DNA of 50,606 nucleotides from assembly GCA_024230435.1 (NCBI GenBank), contig JAAERL010000365.1, positions 1-50,606 on the forward strand, written 5' to 3'. Below, piece after piece: positions 1-7,694 of the stretch (positions within the stretch are counted from its first letter, which is position 1; every line of letters starts with the position of its first letter). Both the position numbers and the translations under genes were made by a program. This DNA is from Desulfobacteraceae bacterium (lineage in GTDB: Bacteria > Desulfobacterota > Desulfobacteria > Desulfobacterales > Desulfosarcinaceae). The notes under the pieces were generated by a model that made no database searches, had not been told where the DNA came from, and saw nothing but the letters and a program-made list of their open reading frames with translations.

Positions 1-759
1 ACATCTGTTGATGCCTTTTCCTTAATGCTCACCACCATGACTCTTAATCACAGCAACTTAGGGTGGTTTGAAACCGCTTCCTGTAAAGAGGTTTCGAAGG
101 GCCCTCCTTCATCTTTCCTATAGTTATGTCATAGTTATTTGCCCTCCTATGAACTCGTGGCACACGCTTTGTTGCAAAAAAGGACTTACAGCTGTTGCAA
201 TACGCCATCTATTGTATTCGGCAGCGACAAAAAGCAGGGATAACGTTTTACTTGAAATCATCGATTAATTGGGCCGGGGGCCCAGGATCGCGCCGGGGCT
301 ACAAGCCGGCCTCATCCATTTTTTTTAAATTGCGTTGCAAATGCATATGGTGTCAGGTTCTTTTGCCTTTTGCTTTCGCAATATGGGACTGAATCAATTT
401 CCGTATTTTTTTCCGGCTAATTTTTCTCGATCTATTATTAATTTTTCGTCTTTTTCATCAAAAATTCTTTACCATCCAGAGTGCCGGTCACATCATTTTT
501 TTGCTTCCTGGGAAGCTTTTGCAAAAGTACCATCTTTTTTCATATTTTTTTCCTTGACCACTGATTTAAAATGCCCTGCGCGTGCAACGTTGGCTGCATT
601 GCGCATTATTTTCGATCCAAAAGCAAGGCAGTATGAATTTACCCTGTACCAAAACCATACCCGACTGTTGCATCTTCCCCTTAATATTGACAAAATCAGA
701 TTCTCTTGATAATGATTCCGCTCCTTAATCAATAGTTATAAAAACAGGAGGGAAACTTA
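1..759. other. Intergenic or eroded DNA, no supported gene
   Basis: I see no gene here. Several overlapping frames of 60 to 120 codons are open, but none has a ribosome binding site, a recognisable motif or a sensible composition. Around 146-170 there is a stretch (gtggcacacgctttgttgc) resembling the flank and end of the IS6-family remnant at 18071-18090, so this may be decayed IS DNA. A consensus ribosome binding site at about 747-754 belongs to the next gene. Confidence 0.5.
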
Positions 760-1530
760 ATGAAAAGACTTATTATTTTAGTGTCAACCGTTTTTTTTAT
801 ACTTTGCTCATCGGTTGTTTTTGCTGCAACACATCGCGTTTACGTAAGAAATGCTTGCGCTCAATATTCTGCAGATTATATACCCATCTATACATGGACC
901 TGGAACGAAACCAACGACTGGGAAAGATGGCTGACTCAAGCATACGGGAGTCCTGGCGCACCAGTTTTTGTTGGGGAAACAGATGACGCAGAGAATATTC
1001 ACATTTTTGCAAAAAATGGAGTTTTGAAGTGGGAAGGTACGTCAGATGATTTCTGTCAGGATATTGTAATGAATAGCAGAGTTATCAATGCTTGTTACCG
1101 GCCGGTTGACCTTTCCGGCTACCAATATGAGGTTGTTCTCGATTTTGAATGCAATGGCGTTATCAACGTTAAAAACAAAACCACAGCCGTCATCTTGGAA
1201 AACAAAACATGTTGTGATACTCAAATTGTCGACTATGCAATTGGATTTCAAAAGAATGGGCAGTGGGTCTCTATGGGATGGATCCCCGTCAAGTCCGGAA
1301 TACCGGCTTATCTGACCATGTCAGATGACGAAGCCGGTAAAGTTTACTGCTTCACCAAAATTGGAACAACTTATTGGATTGGGAACGATAAAGATTTTTG
1401 TATTCACGAATCACAGTCATTTGTTTATTTGCCAAACGAGTATTGTGAATCTCCTTACTATCGTGAAACAAATTTTCGGGAAGCTACGTACAATAGCGAT
1501 GGCGATTATTGGCACTGTAGCGTCTATTAG
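760..1530 (+). CDS. Secreted protein with DUF1036-like C-terminal half
   Basis: A 256-residue protein with a clear signal peptide (basic start, hydrophobic stretch to about residue 20, cleavage near VFA-AT). The start is fixed by an aggaggga site about 6 bases upstream. The mature part is rich in tryptophan and cysteine. Residues about 155-240 show the pattern AIGFQKNGQWVSMGW, then a tyrosine/cysteine-rich strand region with W-x-G and FC, which resembles the DUF1036 family of small cysteine-rich secreted domains. The first half has spaced cysteines too and may be a diverged second copy. It stands alone, followed by a weak hairpin and a palindromic repeat. Export is well supported; function is unknown and the DUF1036 link is by eye. 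Confidence 0.75.
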   Translation: MKRLIILVSTVFFILCSSVVFAATHRVYVRNACAQYSADYIPIYTWTWNETNDWERWLTQAYGSPGAPVFVGETDDAENIHIFAKNGVLKWEGTSDDFCQDIVMNSRVINACYRPVDLSGYQYEVVLDFECNGVINVKNKTTAVILENKTCCDTQIVDYAIGFQKNGQWVSMGWIPVKSGIPAYLTMSDDEAGKVYCFTKIGTTYWIGNDKDFCIHESQSFVYLPNEYCESPYYRETNFREATYNSDGDYWHCSVY

Positions 1531-1557
1531 AAAACCCCACCCAAAAGGCAGGGCTTT
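1531..1557 (+). terminator. Weak hairpin after the secreted protein gene
   Basis: Directly after the stop codon an imperfect hairpin can be drawn (AAACCC..CC pairing with GG..GGGCTTT). It has mismatches and no long T tract, so it is only a possible terminator. Confidence 0.3.
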
Positions 1558-1623
1558 GGGCAAGATTCTTTACTGAGGCAAAGGCAATCCTGGCTTGTAA
1601 ATGAGCTGATGCCAATTACACAA

Positions 1624-1795
1624 GGCTTATGTTGTGTTTCAGGGTCTTACAAACCTTTTATACAGAATAACTAACTGATTTTAAAGTATTTTTGACCAAG
1701 GTCTCAGTTTCTCATCCCGAATTATATTTACCATAAATTCAATTGGTTACACTGCCACATATAATAAGACCCCGGAATCCAACATGAGCCAAAAC
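1624..1795 (+). repeat. Palindromic repeat family 2, copy A
   Basis: An A+T-rich element of about 170 bases. It begins with ggcttatgttgtgtttcagg and ends with ccggaatccaacatgagcc, so its ends form an imperfect inverted repeat based on GGCTCAT. The same two ends occur at 37198-37371, and single halves occur at 3211-3297 and 4758-4826. It fills most of the gap between the two secreted-protein genes, which are convergent. No coding capacity is seen; it behaves like a non-autonomous mobile repeat. Confidence 0.65.
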
Positions 1796-2019
1796 AAATT
1801 GTTGTATTTAGTTGCCGGTTTAATATCGATGGAGATTAATAGTTAAAGCAACGCACCCTTGTAATGATCAAGCCTGCCGGTGCGAGGCTTTAACTATATT
1901 GATCTAAAAATCTATGTGGTTCTGGAAATTTTTGAACATAAAAAAAGGCATTATACTCGCTCAAGCAAAAAAACAACCCAGCCTATTAAAATACATTGAT
2001 TTTATTTAATAATAGCCGC

Positions 2020-2775
2020 TTACTCTATGAGGATCACATCCTCAAGCAGAACAACAGGACTAATTACGGGCCAATGCATTTGCACTTTGAAATCAATAGA
2101 ATCTTCAAAAACGGACATTTCCGAAACAACCTTATTGTTTTTGTCTTTCATGGCTAGATTTTGGATTTGATAAGTATTACCGGCAACATCTGCCTCATCA
2201 TACATTCCGCCAATTATTTCAATTTCGGCAATCGTGAAATCAAAGAAACTAAATACTTTGTACTTTTTCGTTTCGTTAGTGTCTGGATATTGCACTGCCC
2301 ATGGGATCATAGGGGTTAAGATGTCTAACCAATCAAAGTCGTTAATATTTACATCCGCTTCTGAAAGATCACCATTCTTAATGACAGTAATATGCCAGAT
2401 TTCGGCATTTAGGTCACCTTTTATTTCATATACAGTTGTTCCAGCAAAAGGAATGACACTTGTGTTTTCCATATCGAACGCCAATAAATTTTGACCATCA
2501 TAAATCATCCGTATGGATTGCTCTAAAGACACATTCATAAATAGGTAGGTGGTGTCAACTACTTGCTCATCCTCTATAATATAAAGGCCTTCTTCTTCTT
2601 CCAATGGCATAAATGTCTGAGTTCTGAATCCGATTTCTGTACCATGTTGATCAAAAATACCATATATTTTTTCAACTGATTCGCCAAAAATTCCTCCGGG
2701 AGAAGCAAATACGCTGGTAGTTAAAAAAATACTTAAGATATACATTAAAAAAGTTACTGATGTTTTTTTTACCAT
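2020..2775 (-). CDS. Secreted hypothetical protein
   Basis: A protein of about 251 residues starting at the ATG at 2775, which has a GGAGG site 8 bases upstream; an in-frame TTG 15 bases further upstream overlaps that site and is unlikely. Residues 1-25 form a signal peptide (MVKKTSV, then a hydrophobic stretch ending SVFA-SP). The mature protein is acidic and beta-rich (alternating hydrophobic residues) with no cysteines and no motif I recognise. Neighbours are palindromic repeats and IS200/IS605 debris. Likely periplasmic or extracellular; function unknown. Confidence 0.7.
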   Translation of the reverse strand: MVKKTSVTFLMYILSIFLTTSVFASPGGIFGESVEKIYGIFDQHGTEIGFRTQTFMPLEEEEGLYIIEDEQVVDTTYLFMNVSLEQSIRMIYDGQNLLAFDMENTSVIPFAGTTVYEIKGDLNAEIWHITVIKNGDLSEADVNINDFDWLDILTPMIPWAVQYPDTNETKKYKVFSFFDFTIAEIEIIGGMYDEADVAGNTYQIQNLAMKDKNNKVVSEMSVFEDSIDFKVQMHWPVISPVVLLEDVILIE

Positions 2776-2950
2776 TATCTTTTCCTCCAAAAAAAAATTA
2801 TTAGATCAAAAAATAAATGGGGATGAGTTAGAACACCAATGACTAATAACGCAATTGGATTTACACTTGGGTCTCAATTTTCATTTATAAAATGATGAGA
2901 CGAAAAAACCCCAAAATCTTTAGCCTATAGGATGAATCGCCTCTGTGCTA

Positions 2951-3040
2951 TTATCCCTGTGATTCAATATATTTGCTTACAGTATCAATTGACGCTTTTT
3001 CAATCGAACAACCAAAATATCCATCATTCCAAATCGAATA
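2951..3040 (-). pseudogene. tnpA: IS200/IS605 TnpA C-terminal fragment
   Basis: Read on the minus strand, this gives about 29 codons ending at a TAA: WNDGYFGCSIEKAS followed by KYIESQG. It matches the end of HUH transposases of the IS200/IS605 group (W-x-D-GYF, then the helix with the catalytic Tyr region and a final YIxxQ). Everything upstream, including the HUH motif, is missing. The break at about 3041 joins directly to sequence that reads as the end of a tnpB gene on the other strand. Confidence 0.65.
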
Positions 3041-3045
3041 TATGT

Positions 3046-3180
3046 TTAATCACCGGACTCAGCGCCTGGAACGTGTGGAGTATTCCAGTGTAACGTAACT
3101 CTCAAAGAGCTTAGGCTAATCAACCGGGCTTAAGAGTTACCTCGCAAGCCCCTCGGTCTTTAGCCCAGGGGTTGTTGGCA
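3046..3180 (+). mobile_element. IS605-type right end: tnpB tail and terminal hairpin (possible omega-RNA 3' end)
   Basis: The plus strand reads RTQRLERVEYSSVT and then a stop near 3101, which has the basic character of a TnpB C-terminus. It is followed by a structured stretch ending in an imperfect hairpin (agcccctcgg, a tcttta loop, then a caggggtt arm, about 3147-3172). In IS605-type elements the 3' end of tnpB plus the right end encodes the guide RNA (omega-RNA) of TnpB, and this layout fits that. Together with the TnpA fragment on the opposite strand it looks like an element that lost its whole middle. The omega-RNA reading is inference. Confidence 0.45.
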
Positions 3181-3210
3181 ACAGATATTATTCAATGCAA
3201 ACAACCAGGA

Positions 3211-3297
3211 CCTTGGACAGAAATATTATAAAATCAACGGATTATCTTAGATGCTGAACATGTAATACCCTAAAACACAACATAAGCCAAAATCAAA
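3211..3297 (-). repeat. Palindromic repeat family 2, half copy B
   Basis: On the minus strand this reads ggcttatgttgtgttttagg, then tgattttataatatttctg and ccaaggtcctg, in the same order as the left half of the copies at 1624 and 37198. The right half is absent. Confidence 0.55.
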
Positions 3298-3450
3298 ACA
3301 AAAATATTTTTTTAATATAATCCTCCATGTTAAATAATTATTTTAGAAACCGTAAAAAATTCCTACCAGATATTATGTGCAGACAAATTATTTATCTTAA
3401 AAAATGCTAAATTGAAAGGATTATTATTATTATTTTTAGACAAAAAGTGT

Positions 3451-3522
3451 GGTTCTGCTGCTAAATTATTCAGAGGGTATACAAATGACCTTTCCCATAA
3501 ATTTTTATGTAGCAACCGGTTC
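3451..3522 (-). mobile_element. IS6-family right-end remnant
   Basis: Begins ggttctgctgctaaattatt and runs through cagagggtat to aatttttatg. This is the reverse complement of the right end of the IS6-family copies at 6599-7440 and 12861-13707, with scattered substitutions. No transposase sequence follows. The N-terminal part of the same element, also reversed, lies 1.4 kb to the right at 4890-5051, so the two may be the ends of one element split by an insertion. Confidence 0.6.
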
Positions 3523-4104
3523 CGCGCCTCTGCTTCGTTTTGAGAAAATTCAATCCAGGCATTTTACCTTCAAACTGTTGGCCTATACCATGTTAAACAT
3601 ACGTCAGTTCCGCCAACCGAACATATCACAGGCGATATCCCCTAATCTGAAAAAATCCTTTTTGATAAATACGTGTTTCTATTTTCTACGATTGTGGTCA
3701 AAGTTTTACGTCAGACCGTCTAAATTTTTAAATTGAGTGCTCAAAAAATACTACTTTCAATTAAATTGATGATCCTTAATCAACAATTGCCGTTTTTTTG
3801 AATCGAAAAACTTGCAACCAGTTACTTCAAACCTTTTAAAATAATTTGTTGACACAGATTTCAGGTTGGAAGATATTTAATTGTAATATTAGCTTTTTTT
3901 GATCTTTCTGTTTTCCACTTAATAGTCCAGTCTAAAAGTATTCATCTGATCAACATACCTTTCAGACTTCATCCCAAATAGTTGTCGTAAAATTTTTAAT
4001 TCCCCCTGATTACTTGGACTGGGAGCAAAGAAAAACGTATAGAAGAATCGGTTTATGTGTTCATAACACATTAATACAAAAAAAAGCCAAGGAGGTGGTA
4101 GCAG

Positions 4105-4176
4105 TTGTTTTATCCATTATATAACCATTTAGTAAGCCCGCTATTCAGCGGCGTAAGCACAAATCGAAAAAAATAA
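4105..4176 (+). CDS. Possible 23-codon micro-ORF upstream of the lipoprotein gene
   Basis: A TTG codon is preceded by a near-perfect ribosome binding site (aaggaggtgg, about 6 bases before it). The frame reads LYNHLVSPLFSG in its middle and stops at 4176, 14 bases before the ATG of the lipoprotein gene, which has its own site (aaaggag). It may be a leader peptide or a short membrane-active peptide, or the ribosome site may be chance in A+T-rich DNA. I do not recognise the peptide. Confidence 0.3.
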   Translation: MFYPLYNHLVSPLFSGVSTNRKK

Positions 4177-4190
4177 AAGGAGCTAAAATA

Positions 4191-4751
4191 ATGTTAAAAA
4201 AAGTAAGCATTGTTGTTTCAATGATTATATTATGCGGGGTTGTTTTATTAGCATGCGCTAAACGAACATATATCGTACAAAATTACTCACCCGAAGCTGC
4301 GGATCAATTGAAAGATACGCTGGTCATTTTCCGTGATTTTTCCGTCAAACCCAGCATCGCTAAAGGGCAACACGCTTTGAAAGAATGCAAGGGAGGTGCA
4401 ATGGAATTTTTAAAACCTAAAGCCCACTTTAAAGATGTTCTGGAAAAAGCCGACATCAAATATAACGGTCCCATTCTTTTTGTGGATGCCCAAATCACAG
4501 ATCTAAGAATTGTAAGCGGAGCAACCCGTTTTTTTGCAGGTACTCTTGCGGGCCGATCCCATATGAAAATTTTAGTCTCAATTTTTGATAAACATAAAAC
4601 CAAAATTGCAGGAAAAGAGCTTTTCGGAGCACCCAACTCATTTGGATCTATGTATTCATTTGGTAACAACGACCGGAGCCTTCCCTACAAAATGGGCAAT
4701 CTGCTTGGAGAATATATCCTTTCCGAAGCCTGCAGGACGAATGTAAATTAA
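4191..4751 (+). CDS. Lipoprotein with DUF4410-like domain
   Basis: A 186-residue protein. Residues 1-22 are a lipoprotein signal ending in a lipobox (LLAC, Cys22), so it should be lipid-anchored, probably to the outer membrane. The body shows LFVDAQITDLRIVSGATR, then a G-A/G-rich turn and a strand pattern VSIFDKHKTKIAGKE. This is the layout of DUF4410-type periplasmic lipoproteins, in which a conserved GxxR turn separates two strands. The start is supported by an aaaggag site 8 bases upstream. A short frame with a strong ribosome site precedes it. Family call is by eye; role unknown. Confidence 0.75.
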   Translation: MLKKVSIVVSMIILCGVVLLACAKRTYIVQNYSPEAADQLKDTLVIFRDFSVKPSIAKGQHALKECKGGAMEFLKPKAHFKDVLEKADIKYNGPILFVDAQITDLRIVSGATRFFAGTLAGRSHMKILVSIFDKHKTKIAGKELFGAPNSFGSMYSFGNNDRSLPYKMGNLLGEYILSEACRTNVN

Positions 4752-4757
4752 GCTCGT

Positions 4758-4826
4758 ATCCAATTTTAGGACCTTATTGTTTAAAGCGTGATTAACAACT
4801 GAATTTATGGTAAATATAATCAAAAA
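4758..4826 (-). repeat. Palindromic repeat family 2, half copy C
   Basis: The reverse complement reads gattatatttaccataaatt, then cagttgttaatcacg and aataaggtcctaaaattgga, then tacgagc. It aligns end to end with the right half of the copy at 1624-1795. It starts only 6 bases after the stop codon of the lipoprotein gene and may end its transcript. Confidence 0.55.
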
Positions 4827-4889
4827 TGGATTCTGTTGGAAACATCATCGAACCGCTGACACGCTGCTTTGAAAAATTATTTCAAAAAG

Positions 4890-5051
4890 TGTGTTATGAG
4901 TCGTAAAATTCCGTTCAAGCATCATTTCTTCAAGGTCCAGGTAACTGAGGCAATACAGTAGATATCAGCGGACACTTAACAGAATGATCGCTTTTTCAAA
5001 ATGACGTCACTTGAACGGATTCTTCGAATTCATCAATGCATGTCCTCGGCT
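4890..5051 (-). mobile_element. IS6-family transposase N-terminal remnant
   Basis: On the minus strand this matches the first third of the IS6-family transposase in the copy at 15308-15863: the region coding MNSKNP, then WRHFKK, NVRWYLRYPLS and LEEMMLERN. It is damaged by small changes. The match stops abruptly at 5051, 64 bases before the likely start of the ankyrin gene on the opposite strand. Confidence 0.7.
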
Positions 5052-5114
5052 AAAGACCTTGGGGTTTTCTCGCCTCATCATTTTATAAACACCATTGAAA
5101 AGGAATTATGTTCC

Positions 5115-6176
5115 ATGTCACTTAACCCAACACAATATCCAAACTACTACAACGTTTACCAGAACGAACAAAACGACACCGATAATAGGACAAATTCAGC
5201 AAGAAAGTTGCAGCCCTTAAACCAGAGTCAACCTTCTAAAGCAAGTGTTCTTAGTAATAATAAAAATATTGATGATGCGAAATCTTCAGTTCCCTTGTTG
5301 AAAAAAATACGAAAAAAATTCATAAAGAATTGTCGAAATATTATATCACAAAATAATAAAAATAAGCATCTTTTTGAAGCTGCAAAAAAGGGTAATGCTG
5401 ATTTGATAAAGAAGTGGATAGATGCTGGCGCTGATTTGAATACAACTAATAGATATGGCGTATCAGCACTACGTGCGGCAGCAAGCAATGGCCACGTTGA
5501 TGCGGCAGAAGTGCTGTTATCGCATCCTGATATTGATGTGAATATAGGTAGTAAATATGGCGGTACACCGCTATCTCAGGCAGCATGCTATGGCCACGTT
5601 GACATTGTAATATTGCTGCTATCGCATCCTAATTCTTGTAATAAAATTGATGTGAATAAGCCTAATGACTTTGGCCAAACACCGTTATTCCAGGCAGCAT
5701 ATGAAGGCCACATTGAGATTGTACTATTGCTGCTAACACATCCTAATTCCCGTGATAAAATTGATGTGAATAAAAAAAATAATTATGACGAAACACCGCT
5801 AGGTGAGACAGCAAAATATGGCCAAACCGAGGCTGCAAATGTGCTGCTATCGCATCCAAAAATTAAGCTGAATGAACCCGCGTGTAATTATTTAGACAGA
5901 GTTGTCCGCAACAATGATGTGGATTCCATTCAAACGATTGTATTTAAAGGATTTTCCGAAGAGGTCTGCGAATATTTGCACACTAAAGCTTCTGAGACTG
6001 GCAATACGCAACTTTTAACAATGTTGAGTCGCAGGCAAGACTGCCTTGTGAACGGCTATTCAAATACGAAGGCTCTTGGCGGTCATGAAAAAGCGTATTC
6101 CGGGAAAGGGGACGTACCTGAAGGCATTCTTGATACTGTTAAAAAATATCAAAATCCATATTCGCCGAAATCGTAG
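5115..6176 (+). CDS. Ankyrin-repeat protein
   Basis: About 353 residues from the ATG at 5115, which has an aaaagga site 11 bases upstream. The frame stays open back to an ATG at 5001, but those 38 codons are the antisense of an IS6 transposase remnant and the same peptide appears beside another IS copy (MTPLERIFRIHQCMSSA), so I prefer 5115. About 70-90 residues without clear fold are followed by ankyrin repeats with the TPLxxAAxxGHxxIVxLLLxHP pattern; four to five units cover residues about 85-260. Two of them carry a longer finger containing a repeated insert (NSRDKIDVN and close variant). The tail is polar. There is no signal peptide. Ankyrin arrays mediate protein binding; the partner is unknown. 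Confidence 0.8.
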   Translation: MSLNPTQYPNYYNVYQNEQNDTDNRTNSARKLQPLNQSQPSKASVLSNNKNIDDAKSSVPLLKKIRKKFIKNCRNIISQNNKNKHLFEAAKKGNADLIKKWIDAGADLNTTNRYGVSALRAAASNGHVDAAEVLLSHPDIDVNIGSKYGGTPLSQAACYGHVDIVILLLSHPNSCNKIDVNKPNDFGQTPLFQAAYEGHIEIVLLLLTHPNSRDKIDVNKKNNYDETPLGETAKYGQTEAANVLLSHPKIKLNEPACNYLDRVVRNNDVDSIQTIVFKGFSEEVCEYLHTKASETGNTQLLTMLSRRQDCLVNGYSNTKALGGHEKAYSGKGDVPEGILDTVKKYQNPYSPKS

Positions 6177-6178
6177 TT

Positions 6179-6597
6179 ATCCATAATCTATCAAATTAAA
6201 TGGCCTCTTTTTGTTATGAAAAGAGGTCATTATCAAAAAACAGGCGGGGCATTCTCCATCTTCTAAGCGAAGCGTAGGGTGGCCCCCTGTGTCAGGATAG
6301 ATGCCGCCATTTTGTTTTTCGATATAGCGGTTAATTACCGATAAAGGAGCACCCCCGGCAGACACAATACTGTAGAACCGCGACCAGAGAACTGGCTTCG
6401 ATTAAATTTTTTTCAAATGCCCGACAAACTCCTTTCTGAGTTGTCTGGAACTGATCGTTTTAAGCGTATTTACGAGTTTACTTAGGGGCAAGTTTAGGAC
6501 AAGCATCAACTAAGATATGTACATAATCGGATTCGCCGTTAAATTCTGCAAGCTCACAATCTGCATTTTCACAAATTCGTCCGAAATGCTTTTTCAT
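6179..6597 (-). pseudogene. tnpA: IS200/IS605-family TnpA, broken
   Basis: Minus-strand reading gives MKKHFGRICENADCEL, EFNGESDYVHILVD and ACPKLAP. After a one-base frameshift at about 6483 it gives KLVNTLKTISSRQLRKEF and GHLKKI, then an in-frame stop, then LWSRFYSIVSAGGAPLSVI with RYIEKQ. HVHILV-type sequence (here YVHILVD, where HUH enzymes have HxH) and YSIVSAGGAPLS are typical of IS200/IS605 TnpA. The 5' part is cut off exactly where the IS6-family element begins at 6599. A short hairpin-forming stretch downstream (cattctccatcttctaagcg) recurs beside the tnpA tail at the right end of the window. Confidence 0.75.
6199..6231. terminator. Hairpin terminator between ankyrin gene and tnpA remnant
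   Basis: An almost perfect stem (AATGGCCTCTTTT, loop, AAAAGAGGTCATT) lies 22 bases after the ankyrin stop codon. The stem itself supplies T-rich arms on both strands, so it could stop transcription in both directions. Confidence 0.5.
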
Positions 6598-6598
6598 C

Positions 6599-7440
6599 GG
6601 TTCTATTGCAAAAAGCCTGTGATTCCCGACATATGCATTCGGCAATATGAAAACAACAGCCGAGGACATGCATTGATGAATTCAAAAAATCCGTTCAAGT
6701 GGCGTCACTTTAAAAAAGAGACATTTTGTTAAATGTCTGTTGGTATCTGCGGTATCCCCTCAGTTGCCGAACCTTGAAGAAATGATGCTTGAACGGAATT
6801 TGGAAGTTGATCACACAACAATCTTTTGCTGGGTTCAGGCTTATTGCCCGGAAATTGAAAAAAATCCAGACCCCATGTGATGAAAACAAACGACTCATGG
6901 ACAACGGATGAAACGGACATCAAGATAAAGGGCAAATGGGAATATCTTTACAGATCCGTTGATTTGCGTGGAAATACCATAGATTTTCTGCTCAGAGCCA
7001 AAAGGGATAAAGCAGCTTTCAAACGGTTTTGCCAGAAAGCCTTGAAGGCTCATCGCAACGAAACTGCTCGTGTAATAACCGTTGATAAAAACGCTGCATA
7101 CCCGCCGGCAATTCAGCAGCTCAAAGATGATAAAATAATCTATGATGCCTGTGAAGTGAGGCAGCTCAAGTATTTAAGCAATATCGTTGAACAAGACCAC
7201 AGGTTTATCAAGCGGCTTATGAGGCCCCCGGGCTTGGTTTCAAGTCATTGTACGCGGCAGAAGCGGCCGCTGAAGGGATTTGAGGCAATGAACATGATCA
7301 TAAAAGGACAAATTGAGGGCATAGAAAAAGGGGATATTAAAAGTCAGGTTCGATTCATCGAATACCTGTTTCCGATTCCCGCATAAAAATTTCCGGAAAA
7401 GGCCATTTCCATACCCTCTGAATAATTTTGCAACAGAACC
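6599..7440 (+). mobile_element. IS6-family insertion sequence, copy c (degenerate, both ends present)
   Basis: An 842-base element with imperfect inverted ends (ggttctattgcaaaa on the left, ttttgcaacagaacc on the right), which is the IS6/IS26-type terminus. It contains a transposase gene broken by frameshifts. It interrupts an IS200/IS605 tnpA at its left end. The 8 bases on either side (ttttcatc and attaaata) are not alike, so there is no target duplication, and the sequence to the right does not continue tnpA. This suggests later deletion or recombination. Confidence 0.85.
6676..7386 (+). pseudogene. IS6-family transposase, frameshifted
   Basis: The N-terminus reads MNSKNPFKWRHFKKE and then breaks into other frames. 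From 6877 the frame is open to the end and encodes the DDE domain: TDET (first Asp), VDKNAAYPPAI (second Asp) and VEQDHRFIKRL (Glu). One usually aromatic residue after TDET is Asp here (TDETDIKIKGKWEY). The protein cannot be made in full, so this copy is inactive unless helped in trans. Confidence 0.8.
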
Positions 7441-7694
7441 ATTAAATATAGGTGTGGTTTCATATTCATCTGGTTTCAAGTCTCTGGTTAAATTGAACTA
7501 ACTTGGTTGTTTTGTATACGATTTTTGGTTAAAGTCAATTAAAACACAGTCGATATAGAGGTTAGTCACTATCTGAATAGTCCGAGACATCATTTCATTA
7601 AGGTGCTTGGCCTAATCTTTGCGATCGGAATTATAATCAAATTTTAAATACAGGGTAATGATATCCCTGCCTGTGACTAAAGATATGTTAATAT

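Larger units (their letters stand above)
2776..4104. other. Gene-poor stretch made of mobile-element debris
   Basis: No intact gene is supported across this stretch. It holds an IS605-type deletion remnant (2951-3180), half of repeat family 2 (3211-3297), an IS6 right-end remnant (3451-3522) and about 600 bases of A+T-rich sequence in which I see nothing. An open frame of 95 codons at 3449-3736 starts inside the IS end and looks accidental. Confidence 0.6.

Noticed and set aside
335-709. 124-codon open frame on the plus strand
   Set aside because: No ribosome site, Phe/Ser-rich composition typical of A+T-rich noncoding DNA, overlapped by an opposite frame of equal quality.
3449-3736. 95-codon open frame
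   Set aside because: Starts inside an IS6 right-end remnant and has no motif; likely chance.
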